The translations under genes were made by a program, and so were the position numbers. A stretch of 64,000 nt of DNA from Symsagittifera roscoffensis (taxonomy: Eukaryota; Xenacoelomorpha; Acoela; Convolutidae), in assembly GCF_963678635.1 (NCBI RefSeq), contig NC_087065.1:65815374-65879373 (forward strand), read 5' to 3'. The stretch's first letter is position 1. Each line of letters begins with the position of its first letter. The notes beneath the pieces were generated by a model. The model had not been told where the DNA came from. It saw only the letters and a list, made by a program, of their open reading frames with translations, and made no database searches. This document shows positions 10,835 through 21,654 of the stretch, piece after piece.

Positions 10835-11336
10835 GGTGACTTAGACGGTTCAATCACGTCGTATTCCATTAACATCTCAATCTCTTTCCTTCATGCTTCC
10901 AAATTGTGTGAGATCATTCTCCTAGCTCCCTCCCTGCGAGGTACTGAACCCTCTTCTATCTCTATTTAATGTTCTAGAAAATTGCAGCAACCTATGTCAG
11001 CTTTATGCTATCAAAACATCCGAATTCCAATTCAACACTGAACTAAGAGAGTCTAGTTCCTTATCCGATATTTTACCTTTTTGGTGTTCTATCTCAGGTA
11101 GGACTGGTTTCTTTACTGCTAATTATATGTCTGTTGGTCTCTCGGACGCGAAATTCGAGCAACTGGACAGCCCATCATTTGTCTCTGATTTCAGGGAAAA
11201 CAATTTCTTAAAAGAAGTCAAATCATTGATTCTTTTCAGTATACAATCTTGGTTAGCATGTAATGGATACACCGTTAATTTAAACGTCTTCAAGTTCTCG
11301 AAACTTTGATAGTCTGTGTTCAGAGGCCACGCATAG

Positions 11337-11699
11337 CTAAGCTTCTTTCCTCCTTTCATCATCACTGTTGTTGCCTGTGTGTTCAACAACACACTCACAC
11401 TCAGTCCGCTCTGAGTGAGTGAGAAGCTTCTTCCTTAAAATAGCTGAGCTCTTAGTGTTTGGGTAGGGGACCAGGCACTCCTGTCTGTTGTTACTCAGCT
11501 CATTCAAATGCCTCATCCTAAACGTCGCTGTTACAGCTTGATTTGGTTTTAACCTAACCTTCCGATCTAGAAAAATTGGCGCTTTTGCTTGGTTAATCAG
11601 TATTTTTTTCTTAACCGTTTTCTTTTCATACTTCCTCTCTGGATCCTTGATCCTTATCAACCCGTCATTGAGGTCGATTGTGACGTCGAATTTGCGCAC
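11337..11699 (-). pseudogene. Protease-RT spacer segment, unit B
   Basis: Copy of 7937-8299 with a few amino-acid changes (for example APTFLD to APIFLD). Confidence 0.55.
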
Positions 11700-11766
11700 G
11701 AATTCTCGACCTAGGATGAACTGGTCGGATTCGTCAAGATTTTCGACGACCAGAAATGCCTTCCTT

Positions 11767-12429
11767 CTAGCTGCAGCGAATTGAAGGGAGTCTTCCCAGC
11801 CACGTAGATGCGCCCTGGTTCGCCGCTGCCAGTCTGATATTAGTCGGAATCAGATCCGACCTATCGAAACCCATGTCAGTCCAGGTGCTTATGGGCATGA
11901 CACTGACCACCGCTCCGGTGTCGAGCAGTCTTTTCACGGATCGTCGCACCTTAAGCTCTTGTCGACTGATGTAGATCCGGCATACTTGGTCCGTGGCATT
12001 GGTCACGTGAGCTTTCGTGTAAACATATATGCCGTCCACGTTCATCAGGATCGGGTATGGGCCATAGATTTCTATATAATGTCCTTCTACTCTCATTAGT
12101 CTCGGCCCACCTGTTGTGAGTAACGCTCTCACGGCCCTAGAATCCAAATTGGGTTCTCTACCTCTCAAGTAGTCAGCATAGATGTTCAGGTGTATTAGCG
12201 TGATCTCAGATGGTTCACTCAAATTCTTTACTACCTGATGACCTGCGACCGATTTTATTGACATTACTTTTGTCCCCTCTCTTATCATGTCGAAGGTCTT
12301 CCCTGAGATGACAATCAGACCCTTCAGACCCCGTTTCTGGCCTTCCTGTTTACTTTTTGCGAAGCAATTCAGCAAGGTGTCGAAGATTTTGCGAGCACTG
12401 TCTCGTTCATTCGACCTTTTCGCCATCAC
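11767..12429 (-). pseudogene. Gag end fused to aspartic protease, unit B
   Basis: Copy of 8367-9029, identical in translated sequence, including the LLDTGA motif and the internal capsid-to-protease fusion. Here it is still continuous with more upstream gag sequence (12488-14096). Confidence 0.7.
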
Positions 12430-12487
12430 ACAGTTCTGGCTGGGCCGTGCCCTCTAAGTTACTCGTCAGTGCACTACATTCCTGTTT

Positions 12488-14096
12488 CTAGGAAAAGTTC
12501 TTTTTCTCAAAATGCAAATTCATCAGCTCTATCCAGGTATCAATACAGCCGTCTGATTCTTCCTTGTACGACGTCGGTTTCTTGAGAATCCTTCTTGAAC
12601 TCTCTCCTCTCTCAGTAGACTTCGAGAGTTTAGTAAAAAAAAACGACTCAAATGACCTGTTTAATGATTCAAACATTGAAGTGAAGCGTACATCGTAGTG
12701 TCATGTGAGATGGTGGTCAAATCTGGTAATGATCTGACCTGCGGTCCCGTGGGCAAGCGTGCCCCCGATGTGGCACCGTCTTCTGGCGTGATTGGATTCG
12801 TTCAATCTGCCCTCGACGGGGCTGCCCTTGGTCTCTCCCTATGGTTAGGCACAAAACTCGTTCTTGATCTCGGTGGAGCCTCCGCATGACTGGTTGCTGA
12901 TCTCTCGGTTGCTGCCTCTCAAGATTTTATCAAGCTTGCGCATCATAAGGTCAGCCTTGGCATCTAATCTCTTTTCCAAGCTAGTAATCGTGTGAGCGTA
13001 GGTGTTGTCATGATCGTTCAATAATCGCTCGATCTCTCTTGTCATCCTAATGTTGCTTTCTGCTGGTTCCTTGATTGCTAAAGCTAAGGTCTCCGCAAGG
13101 CACTGATCGGTGTTTCGAATCAACTGCGCCTGTTCACTTCTGGCTTGTAACTTCGCCTCTGCTAACTCGTCTAATAACCTTTCATGGCCCTGTTGAGCCC
13201 TTTTTTCCACTCAGTCGGTCCTTTCCGTCATATCCAGTCGCAGTTCTTCAAGGCTTGTCATTACGTTGGCAAACAAGCCACTCAAGTCACTGGCCGTTCC
13301 CAACGCTGGGGTAAGACCTAGAGACGATGACGTCAATTGAGGTTTCAGCCTCGTGCTCGATGATGCACCACCCTCCTGTGTTCCCACCGGCATCATCAGC
13401 CTGTCGAACGTCGAGGATATTACCATCGTCATCCCATCTGACATCGATCTTGATGGCGAATTGGGCATTGCTTTCTTACTCTTCTCCTGTCTCGGGCTAG
13501 GTGTGAAGTCGGTGTCCGAGTGCATCAGTCCCGGATGGTCAAAGCCAGAAGATAATCCATCTGTTTGGAGCGTCGCCATGCGTTCATCGTACAATGTCTT
13601 GAAATTCTTCCTTGCTTTAAACTTGTTTGCTCTTCCCTGGGACTTATGCTCGACATCATCCCTGCTTGACTAGAGAGGATTCTTCCTTTCTTCAACTATT
13701 ACTCTTGGTCTCCGATTTGGACGTCCTTTTGAACAACATCTCCATTCTTGCATCAGCCTCGGAACGCTCCGAGGTTCTCTGGGGTTTCTCGATCCGTTCC
13801 CTTTCAGAGTCGTCACCAAGCTCTTTCAAGTCCTCATGATGGTGGTGTTCTGGTCGGATTAGCGTTTGCTCCCCTTCCTCGAAGGGATTGGTTGCTGTCA
13901 CGTTCGCCAACCAAGCCTCAGCGTTTCGCCCCTCATCGCCATCTAGATTCTTCTCACTTCTTAGTTGCATTCCGCTCACTGGAAGATCACTATGACCCTC
14001 ACTCGTTGCTCCACGAGCAAAAACGTCGGAGATACTGCTAATCGAGAATTGGCTACGCCCCGATTTAAACCTCCGCATGCTCACCGTGCTCAGCAT
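12488..14096 (-). pseudogene. Gag polyprotein N-terminal half, broken
   Basis: Minus-strand frames 13692-14096, 13211-13594 and 12845-13210 follow each other toward protease, with a further short frame at 12488-12676 (WIELMNLHFEKKNF). The first contains AEAWLANVTATNPFEEGEQT; the second and third share one frame split by a TGA at 13211-13213 and are predicted coiled coil (EIERLLNDHDNTYAHTITS). Gag forms the particle of LTR elements. Identification rests on position upstream of protease and on the helical, charged character, not on a signature motif. Confidence 0.55.
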
Positions 14097-14183
14097 GGGA
14101 ATCCTACTCGTTTCACTAATGAGTCTCTCCGCTGAATGTTTTTTGATAAGCTAGGTCGTTAAATATGAGAAAAAAAACATTTA

Positions 14184-14218
14184 TTCTAACGAAAAAAAAA
14201 ATTTTTTTTTGTTAGAAA
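14184..14218. repeat. 35 bp A/T-tract hairpin
   Basis: TTCTAAC, G, ten A, ten T, GTTAGAA: a nearly perfect inverted repeat with one unpaired G. It lies just upstream (minus sense) of the first gag frame. It could fold in single-stranded DNA or RNA, or mark a fold-back repair event. Confidence 0.9.
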
Positions 14219-16242
14219 TTTTGCTTGAGCTTCCTTGTTCAACTCCTTCAATATCTAAAGCGTTCTTTAATCTCTTAGAGATGCTATTAATGACTTACTA
14301 CTGACTTCACTCAAATACTTATTAAAATAGCATCACAAAAATTCATAAGATATTATAACCAACACCCAAAACACAACTGACAATAAAATAACAATACACC
14401 CTATAGGTGACAGCGATCTCTCGCTTCAGTATCACTTAACCGCCACAAATATCTGAATTCAATGCCTCAATTAAAATCAAGCAGTTCTTTATAAAATAGC
14501 AGTAATGGTTTCAATAACAGACAAACAAATTTTAAAGAAAAAGGCTTCCCTCAATTGGAAAACTCCAAACGAATAAAGCCCAGGACGATGTCTTCCTAAT
14601 ACACTCACCAGGGTCTTCTTTTATGTGTCCTGCGATTGCCCCAGCTGTCCTATTAAGTAGTTCAAAGCAATCCCAGGACCAAAATGACAATCGAAAAATA
14701 AATTTGTTCGGGTACTTCTGGTGAACCCGATTAAGAATCCAAAGTTGATCGCGAATCTCCGGGTCAACTGGGCTATTTTATTTTTAAGCCGATCATCTAG
14801 TTGACCTTCTGTTTCGACCCTAAAAGGATATTCAAGATGTTAAAATTATCCGGGAGGGACCCTCCAAACTTTCAATAAGGAGGGTTGTTAAGGGGCTTAA
14901 GTCACCTCGGCGGGTTACTCCCGAGGGTTCTTAGAACACTTAGCTTACTCCGGAGGGTTACCTTTGAGGGTGCCTTAAACACCAAGTTGCTTCGGAGGGT
15001 CCCCCTAAGTTCACTATGGAGGATCAATAAAAAGCTTAATATGCTCCGGAGGGTTACTTCGGAGGGTTCCCTCAAATTCCCGAAAAAATCCTCGGAGGGT
15101 TTCCCGAAAAAATTTTTTACAATGGAGGGTTGTTAAAGACGCAAATGACTCCCGAGGTTTGCTTCGGATGGTTCCCCAAAACTTAAAAAAACAAGTATTT
15201 TAACCGCGCCAAAGCCTCCGATTGCGGTCTAGCTTGCTTAAAACAATCTTGGTTGACCCGATCCACCTACCCAGTAGGATAAAAACGTGGTTTTATAAAA
15301 ATTTCTGCCGCTTGGAGGGTTCCCTAAACTCCCTTCGAACTTCGACCGTCCGAACTCTGAACTAACAAATTCTAAAAAAATTTGTTCCTGAAGTTATCGA
15401 CATAAAAATTGTTGCGGTTCAGAAAATTGATCAAAAACGTCGGCTTATGGTACCAAAATTATTCCGATTTCTTGATTAGTTTTTTAGAAATTAACAAAAA
15501 CGCGTTTGCAATTTGGCCTTTTTTTACTACCTATATAGGTTCTCAGAAATTTTTTTCGCAATTTTTGCTGAAAGTGATTAAAAATACTTGAAACGAGCGC
15601 AGTAGCCATGTTCAACACTGCAATAATGCAAAAAACCTTGCATTGGTTATGAAACATTGGTTATGAAACAAAAGTTTGGCCAAAAACTATCAAATTTAGA
15701 CCCTCCCATTCCTTCCTTTTCAAACTTTCAGTGTTTAGCTCTATCCACTGAGCTATTCGGAGGGTTACTCAAAAATCATTCTAGCAACTGAGCTCATTTT
15801 GCTAACAGGATTTTAACGCAAAAGTTTTCATCATTTTTACTCAAAAGACTGAAAAACTTGATCATCAAAACATATTGACGAAATTCGGAAAATTACAAAA
15901 AAAGGGTCGAAAATTTTTTATTTTCGCTAACTTCTACTGAGTCCTTTTGCTTGCGGTTGCTGTGGTTAAGGGGCTCGAGCTACGTAGTAGCTCACTGCGC
16001 AGTAGCTTTTTGTTGTTTGAAAAAAGTTGGATATCCATAAATTTGGGGTTCACATTTTGGTGGAAAACTGTAATTTTCGACAAAGTTAGGTCGTTTTTTT
16101 TGGGTCCAAATGGGAGATAAGTGAGATATAATGAGGATAATAACCTATTAGTAGTCGTTAGTCGACATTAATGTTTCTTCCGTTACACCAAAATACCCGA
16201 TTTAGGACCCTTAACTTGGAAACTCGCAGTCGATGGAGGAAA
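14219..16242. other. Non-coding leader-like region with GGAGGGTT words
   Basis: No convincing protein frame. Between about 14850 and 15335, and again near 15760, the plus strand carries repeated GGAGGGTT, CGGAGGGT and GAGGGTT words at irregular spacing. A compact palindromic cluster lies at 15977-16003 (GAGCTAC-GTA-GTAGCTC followed by ACTGCGCAGT). The region could be the long untranslated leader of the gypsy element, given the primer-site-like sequence at 16243. Confidence 0.5.
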
Positions 16243-16258
16243 CAACCGGACCGCGCCA
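16243..16258 (-). promoter_or_regulatory. Primer-binding-site-like sequence
   Basis: On the minus strand this reads TGGCGCGGTCCGGTTG, preceded by GACACAAT. A TGGCGC start following an ACA end a couple of bases upstream is the usual arrangement for an LTR followed by a tRNA primer-binding site. If real, the LTR lies above 16260 and the leader runs down to the gag frames. I cannot see the partner LTR. Confidence 0.3.
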
Positions 16259-17879
16259 ATTGTGTCCCCCACTACTTAAATTTTTTAATGAAAGAGTACT
16301 CGAGCGATATTAAAATTGTGTTAACGATACCAAATAGTCGTTGTTGATGTTTTCCCTGTTGCCTCCTGTTGAATCTGGAATACGTACTCTGCCCTCCGGT
16401 CACCGGCAAAATTTTCATTAACGTGCTTAAATACTCAAACAACACTCAAGGTAGGGTACCTAATCAACCAGCAAAATACTCGATCTTTCAATCAGAAATG
16501 ATATAAACCAATCTGAAACTAAAATAAATAGGAAGGTCAGATCACATCTTGTCCGGAAATAATACATAAACTGTATTTTTGTGTTTTTGTTTTTGGTTTT
16601 TTTCGTTTTTTTTATACTATTTTTGTACTTTTCTGTTTTCAATTAAATTTGTGTTTGGCTTCTTTTTAGTTTTTTTTTGTTTGGTTTTGCGCTTTCTCTG
16701 TAATTTGTTTTGGTCCCAGAGCCTTGGGATAAGCCGGCTCATGACTTCCCACCTAACCCTCCGACCACCGGAAATTTCCGTCTTAACTAAGTTAAAAAGC
16801 TGAATCTTACCAGGCGGAGGGTCGGTACCTTCCACCTAGTACAACAGGGGACAATAAGACTCTAAGTTGAGCCTATGCCTGGCGCGGAGGGTTCGTCGCT
16901 CAAACGTTTGCTAATCATGATTGTCTTGCCTTTAACGGGGCCACCAAGGAGCGCAATAAAAAGTCTATATAACATTCGCCCAAATACTACATAGTGACGG
17001 AGCGTAGCAAAAGCACCTGTTGACGACTCGCAGGGGTCAGCTACCTTAATTCTACTCGTTTTTGTCCGTCTAGACCTAGCCAGTTAGTTTTCTCGTCTGT
17101 TTAGGGCTCAGTAAAAAGTTATTAATATTAGGGCAACGGTCAAACAATTTTTGATCAGGTTTCGTTTACATGCAAAAATAACCACATAGCCGGGTCTCGA
17201 ATACCCAGACTACGTGACTACTATGAAAAACACGGCTGGAAATCTTTTTTTAAAATGTTTTTAGTGACAGTTAGTACTAATTCCATCGGGGATGGATTGA
17301 CTTTTTCTCTTTCTAGCTACTCATGCTCTGAAATACTATCTAAAATTGGAGTTAATTCAAGTATTTAGTCATCACAGCAGCTAAAAAGTAAGTTTGATAT
17401 CTCACACAGTCTCTGGACACCGGGCCTCTAATTCCGTTTTCCTCCTGAGATAACGCTCTTATCTCTCCAAATCCCACTCAAGCCTCATTTTTCTTATCTG
17501 CTCCAGCTAAAAGTTTTATCGTGTCGGATTGTCCAGATAAAAAACTTCGTTTTTCCTCTTGCTTTCTTCAACTTGTTTTTAACGGCGTTTTTGTTTTTTT
17601 TTTTTTTTTTTTGGGTTCGAAATTGCCGTTTCGGCATTTCTCAGAAATAATCTGCTGAGGATCGAAATTTAAAATGTAAAAACTCTGGAATGTTCTGACC
17701 ATCCCTATCATACCGAATTCGTCTCTAATGCCACTTTCGTTCTCGTCTGATGGTTCGACTGTGCCAATCCGCCGGGGGAATGGCACATAGCTGCACACTC
17801 GTTACAGTTCGGAATGCTCTTCAACTTCCACGGTAAATTTATATTTTTTGTTGGTTTTCTTCGCAAAAGCTGTCGTTCT
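16259..17879. other. Non-coding, T-rich and low-complexity DNA
   Basis: No supported gene. It holds a T-rich tract at about 16575-16690, further GGAGGG words near 16756, 16816 and 16886, and a run of 19 T at 17594-17612. Short frames here are low-complexity and unconvincing. Confidence 0.5.
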
Positions 17880-18215
17880 TGGAGAAATATTTGCTAAAAA
17901 AAATCGAACGTTTTCGCAACTCTGTGCATCGTCAGGATTTTTACAATAAACTAATCTAAATGACGATAAAACATCAATTTACAAATGTTATTTGGAATAA
18001 TTCACATACATTTTAGTTATAAACCATCAAGTTAAAAAGTTAGCCAATCACAATTGAATTCTAAATTAATATTAAGATTAAAAAACTTTTAACCCCTAAA
18101 GTTTCTCAAACTGTTTTAAACTAATTTTTCTGGAAGTTTTTGAGTCTTAATTTCGATTTAGACATGGACATTTTAAATAAAAATCAAAATTTTTTTGGGA
18201 ATAAATTTTCAGTTT
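17880..18215 (-). repeat. Penelope-like element pLTR, 3' copy
   Basis: Aligns by eye with 21655-21998 over its whole length (shared words include GCATCGTCAGGATTTTTACA, ACTAATCTAAATGACGATAA and GCCAATCACA), with many substitutions. The minus-strand coding region ends inside it, at 18147. Confidence 0.88.
17895..17943 (-). ncRNA. Hammerhead-ribozyme-like core in 3' pLTR
   Basis: On the minus strand: AAAAATC, CTGACGA, a short helix-loop (GCA-CAGAGT-TGC after one extra T), GAAA, ACGTTC, GATTTTT. This matches a type I hammerhead: CUGANGA box, helix II, GAAA box, a self-complementary AACGUU in place of a closed helix III, a UC cleavage site, and a perfect 7 bp helix I formed by AAAAAUC with GAUUUUU. 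The extra U before helix II is a departure from the canonical core. Hammerheads are documented in Penelope-like pLTRs. Confidence 0.5.
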
Positions 18216-18746
18216 TAATTTCCTGCTATTAAACTCATCGCGCGTGTTCAAAACCGGTTTCTCTTTCCTAAAATGTATTGCCTGTAGTGTTAACAATTTT
18301 GTTTGGTTGTTTGACCTATCTATAATTTCCCAACTATGATCTGCGCTATTTCCCATAAGTTGCCCTTGCTAAAGGTGGAGGCCTACCGGTGAGTCTGCTT
18401 TCTTATGTTCCTCAATTCTAGTGGTCAAATGTCGAACAGTTTGTCCGACATAGGTGGAAGTTCATCCACTACCTGACAGTTTATAAACCACTCTTGACTT
18501 GAGGTCATTAGAAAATGCTGACTTCAGTGACGGTAAACATGATTCTAGTTTCCTTGTGGTGAAAACCACTTGAACGTTAGTTAATTTTTGTAACCTGTTA
18601 GCAAAATATTGGCTCTGGTTACCTCTATATTGCATCATCAGCAATGGGGGCTTAACATCCTTTGGTGATTGAGTTGACAAACAACTCTCACTATCCAGTG
18701 GCTTGCCCTTACCATCGATAATTTTGTACAAGGCGTCTGAAGCCAC
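18147..18746 (-). pseudogene. GIY-YIG endonuclease domain of the Penelope-like element
   Basis: Frame 18462-18746 ends in VVFTTRKLESCLPSLKSAF and then KSRVVYKLSGSG, followed in the same frame by a TGA at 18462-18464 and then TSTYVGQTVRHLTTRIEEH. The stop sits where a cysteine is usual in these elements. The C-terminal end lies at 18147-18356 in another frame, with AIHFRKEKPVLNTRDEF. The domain nicks target DNA in active Penelope-like elements; here it is broken at least twice. Confidence 0.85.
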
Positions 18747-18944
18747 CTTTGCGGATCAATTTTCGGGGTACTGATTTGTCAGCCATTGCGCCTTATTCGT
18801 TTCCATAGCCCTATCAAATTGCTCCCAGCTAGATGTACTCCTAAAAACCCTGTGTACAGTGCCTTGCATAACACTACGCTTATACTGAGTTGGGGCGCAG
18901 CTTCTATAGTTCAATTTAGTCCCTGTATCGGTTGGTTTTTGATA

Positions 18945-19973
18945 TCAACTGCAAATTACACCCCTACCCTGTATTACATTCATGTTCAAATCCAGGAACG
19001 GCAAAATGCCCTCCGAATTAGCTTTCTCTAGAGTGAACTGCAGATTTGGATGAAGAGAATTGGCGGCATCGAGAAGACAACTCGGCTCCCCTCTGACTGT
19101 TCTAACAATGCCTTCCACATACCTGAGGAACAATTTCACCTGGGGAATATCCTTCTCCTTGTTCTTAGCTCGGCAGCAGCTTTCACAGTACCAGACTATC
19201 TCGGTTTTTGATGCGTATACGTCATCGGATTTTTTCCGCATTTTAGATGATACCAGTTTCGGCAACTCTCGCATTCAACCCCTTTTGATCTAAATGCGAC
19301 TTTCCTGCTGCAACATGGGCACAAGCTGTTTTTTGTCAATAATTTGCTGTATCTCCGTTCCCATCAGTATTTCTTGTCTTAGAGCAAACTCGTAGTCTTA
19401 CAGCCATAAGTTGGCCAGAATTAGAGCGAGGGACGCGCCCATTGCTAAATCATCACCTTGTTCATACCATGAATCATTACACTTGAAATATACCTTGCTG
19501 ACCGCCATATTCAAAAGCCTTTTCATAGTTGCTCTTCGAATTTCAGGAAGAGACTCCTGGCCTCCTTCAGGGGAACGTTAGTGTACAAACTTTTCACATC
19601 AAGAGATATTATGGTTTCATCCAGATCTAGAGCAACGTTTTCAATTGTTTCTCTGGCTTCTTTAGTATTGGTTTCTATATTGGCTCCATCGGCGTCGTCA
19701 AAAAACATTGCAAGCATTTTGTTAATACTCTCATACGAGCTGCTCGGAAATGATAGTACTGGTCGTAGGGGTGTCTCAGCCTTGTGTACCTTAGCTAAAC
19801 CGTACAAACTGGCGGGTTACCATCCCTGTTGACCTCATCTTAGAATATAATTGATCACTTATCTCGTCTCTTTTGTTCATGGCTAGTAATTCTTTGTTAA
19901 GTTCCTTCTCAATTTCCAGTATTGCCTCATCAGTGTTTGCATCTTTTTCCACTAACTGAGCAGATTGCAACAA
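18945..19973 (-). pseudogene. Penelope-like reverse transcriptase, inactivated
   Basis: Frames 19791-19973 (QLYSKMRSTGMVTRQF), 19523-19807 (YGLAKVHK, ETIISLDVKSLYTNVPLKEA) and 18945-19274 (FLRYVEGIVRTV, LPFLDLNMN) give the RT in pieces. The catalytic YVDD-type motif reads YVEG, so both metal-binding aspartates of that motif are replaced. Frameshifts separate the pieces between 19274 and 19523. Confidence 0.88.
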
Positions 19974-20316
19974 AGATTACAGCTTGGATTCGTACGTTTG
20001 TTTCCTCATTATCCAAAAACCTACCCCTTTATCAAAAGGCACAGCCAGCAACCCAATAAATTTTGAGTTTTTTCCTCGTTTTTTCAACGGCTTTGTCTCT
20101 TGGGGTTTGCCTTAAGTATTTGCAAATGCCTTTGCCGCGGCTTCTATTTCACATAACGTTTCACATGATGTTTTTTGACGTTTCAATTGTGAGAGGAAAA
20201 TGTTGATATCCGCCAAAAAGTGTGTTTCGTTAAATTTGTCTCTATTGGGTTGCTTCGGGCCCATTTGATAGCACTTCATATAACCATCAATGTTAACTAG
20301 TACCTTAACTGACCGC

Positions 20317-21367
20317 TCATTTCTCCCCCCGAGAGGTTTCTCTTGTCTCTCGGACAGTTTTTCTTATGAACTTTTTTCTATAATTTTCTGTTTTTGTCTT
20401 TAAGCTTACCTCAACTTGACGCCTCACGGAGCGGAAAATGGATGCCCACCACTGTTCGTCAATTTCTTTTTGCACCAGTGATCTTGCTTTCATTAGAATC
20501 TCCTCGTACCTTTTCCTATCCTCATTTGCCCCAGAAGTTTCAGTTCTTAGTAGTTCCAATTGAAATTTATGCACAGCCTAGTCCGAAAAAAAACCCGTTC
20601 TCGGGGACCCTAAGTTCAAAAGTCCGGTATTAGATCGTTTTTTAGACATTTTCTCAGAAAATTCGGTCTATGTACAGATACTTGAACTTTTTTAAAGAAT
20701 TTTAAATATTCTAACACAATTTTCCAATTCAGTTTTGTTTTTAAAAATTGTCTGAGCCAAACAGCAGGCAAAAAGACTGTGTTCATTGTTTTGCAGGCCG
20801 CGAGTAATGAAACTGACAAGGGCCAAAGCAAAACAAATCACACTCTTCTCACCCCTGTCTTTGAAGCGCAGACACTTCCTCCGCCTTCAGCTTCTGCTCA
20901 CGTCTTGCTTTCGCCTTCGTCCTAGTCTGTGATGGTCCATGTTGTTTGCCCCTCATATTGCCAATCAGCTCTGACAGTTTTCCTTTGTGTGCCCCTACCA
21001 ATCGCAGAAATTTCAGCTCCATTTCAGCACTCTGGTGCAGCTTCAAATATTCCTTGAGCTGCTCCGGGTTCTTTTGCTTTCTCTTGGAGAGTAGCTGTTT
21101 TGTAGCTGGAATAGTGAGAACTCTTGTGCCGAGAAGCTGACTAAACAAATCTGGCTTTCCTTACCTTCTGCAAAAGTTGATCGCCAACATCTGCTGCTTC
21201 TTCGACTTTAAATAGTTTGTCAGCTCCTCGATACCGGCTGGCCGATAGTTGTTTGTTCTGTGGCTGCTAATGATGTTGTTCACAACGTCGTGCCAAACAA
21301 CCACTTTTTTCTCCTTCCGTGGACTGTTTTCCAGTAATCTTCGGAGGTTCTTTCTTTGGTTCAGCAA
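20317..21367 (-). pseudogene. N-terminal frames of the Penelope-like element
   Basis: Frames 20317-20574, 20849-21148 and 21161-21367 lie between the upstream pLTR and RT on the same strand. They are lysine-rich; the last contains VVVWHDVVNNIISSHRTNNY and REL-type helical stretches follow. I do not recognise a defined domain. Their position suggests the N-terminal extension of the element's protein, in broken form. Confidence 0.4.
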
Positions 21368-21654
21368 GTTGTTTTTAAGGGATAGCTCAGGAATTGCTGT
21401 AATAAGGCTCTCGTATTACTTTTCTCACATGCGTTAAGGATGTTGATGCTACAGGGAACTAGCTGCTACAAAATGAAACATTTCGTTAACTCAAATAAAA
21501 ATTGGCCATATTCTACTTAACGATAAAAAAACTATAAAAGTTCTCTGTACATTGATGAAAATCATTTAAAAAAATTATACTGGCCTTTTAATGGGAAAAC
21601 AGTTGGAATTTTGAGCTCTTCGCTTTTTGGTTTATCACAAATATATAAATACAA

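Larger units (their letters stand above)
9300..12698. repeat. 3.4 kb tandem duplication, unit B
   Basis: Head-to-tail copy of 5899-9299. Differences seen by eye are few substitutions and small indels, for example CACCGTATT in A versus CACGTATT in B near 10064. Both units share the same major lesions, so the element was already broken before duplication. Confidence 0.95.
1..14100 (-). mobile_element. Rearranged Ty3/gypsy LTR-retrotransposon tract
   Basis: Read on the minus strand, this tract shows retroelement domains in the order gag, protease, reverse transcriptase, RNase H, acidic linker, integrase. The order RT-RNase H-integrase is that of Ty3/gypsy. Key motifs are DTGA of an aspartic protease, YVDD of reverse transcriptase, and the integrase acidic residues in IDH, SDNG and LVERQN. 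The domains occur in several partial copies joined by direct duplications, and every long frame is interrupted, so no copy looks autonomous. No complete pair of LTRs is recognisable inside the tract. The domain identity is clear; the exact insertion boundaries are not. Confidence 0.9.

Noticed and set aside
14640-14665. Primer-binding site in minus-strand TGGGGCAATCGCAGG
   Set aside because: Starts with TGG but has no LTR-end-like sequence just before it and no convincing tRNA match by eye; the 16243 site fits better.
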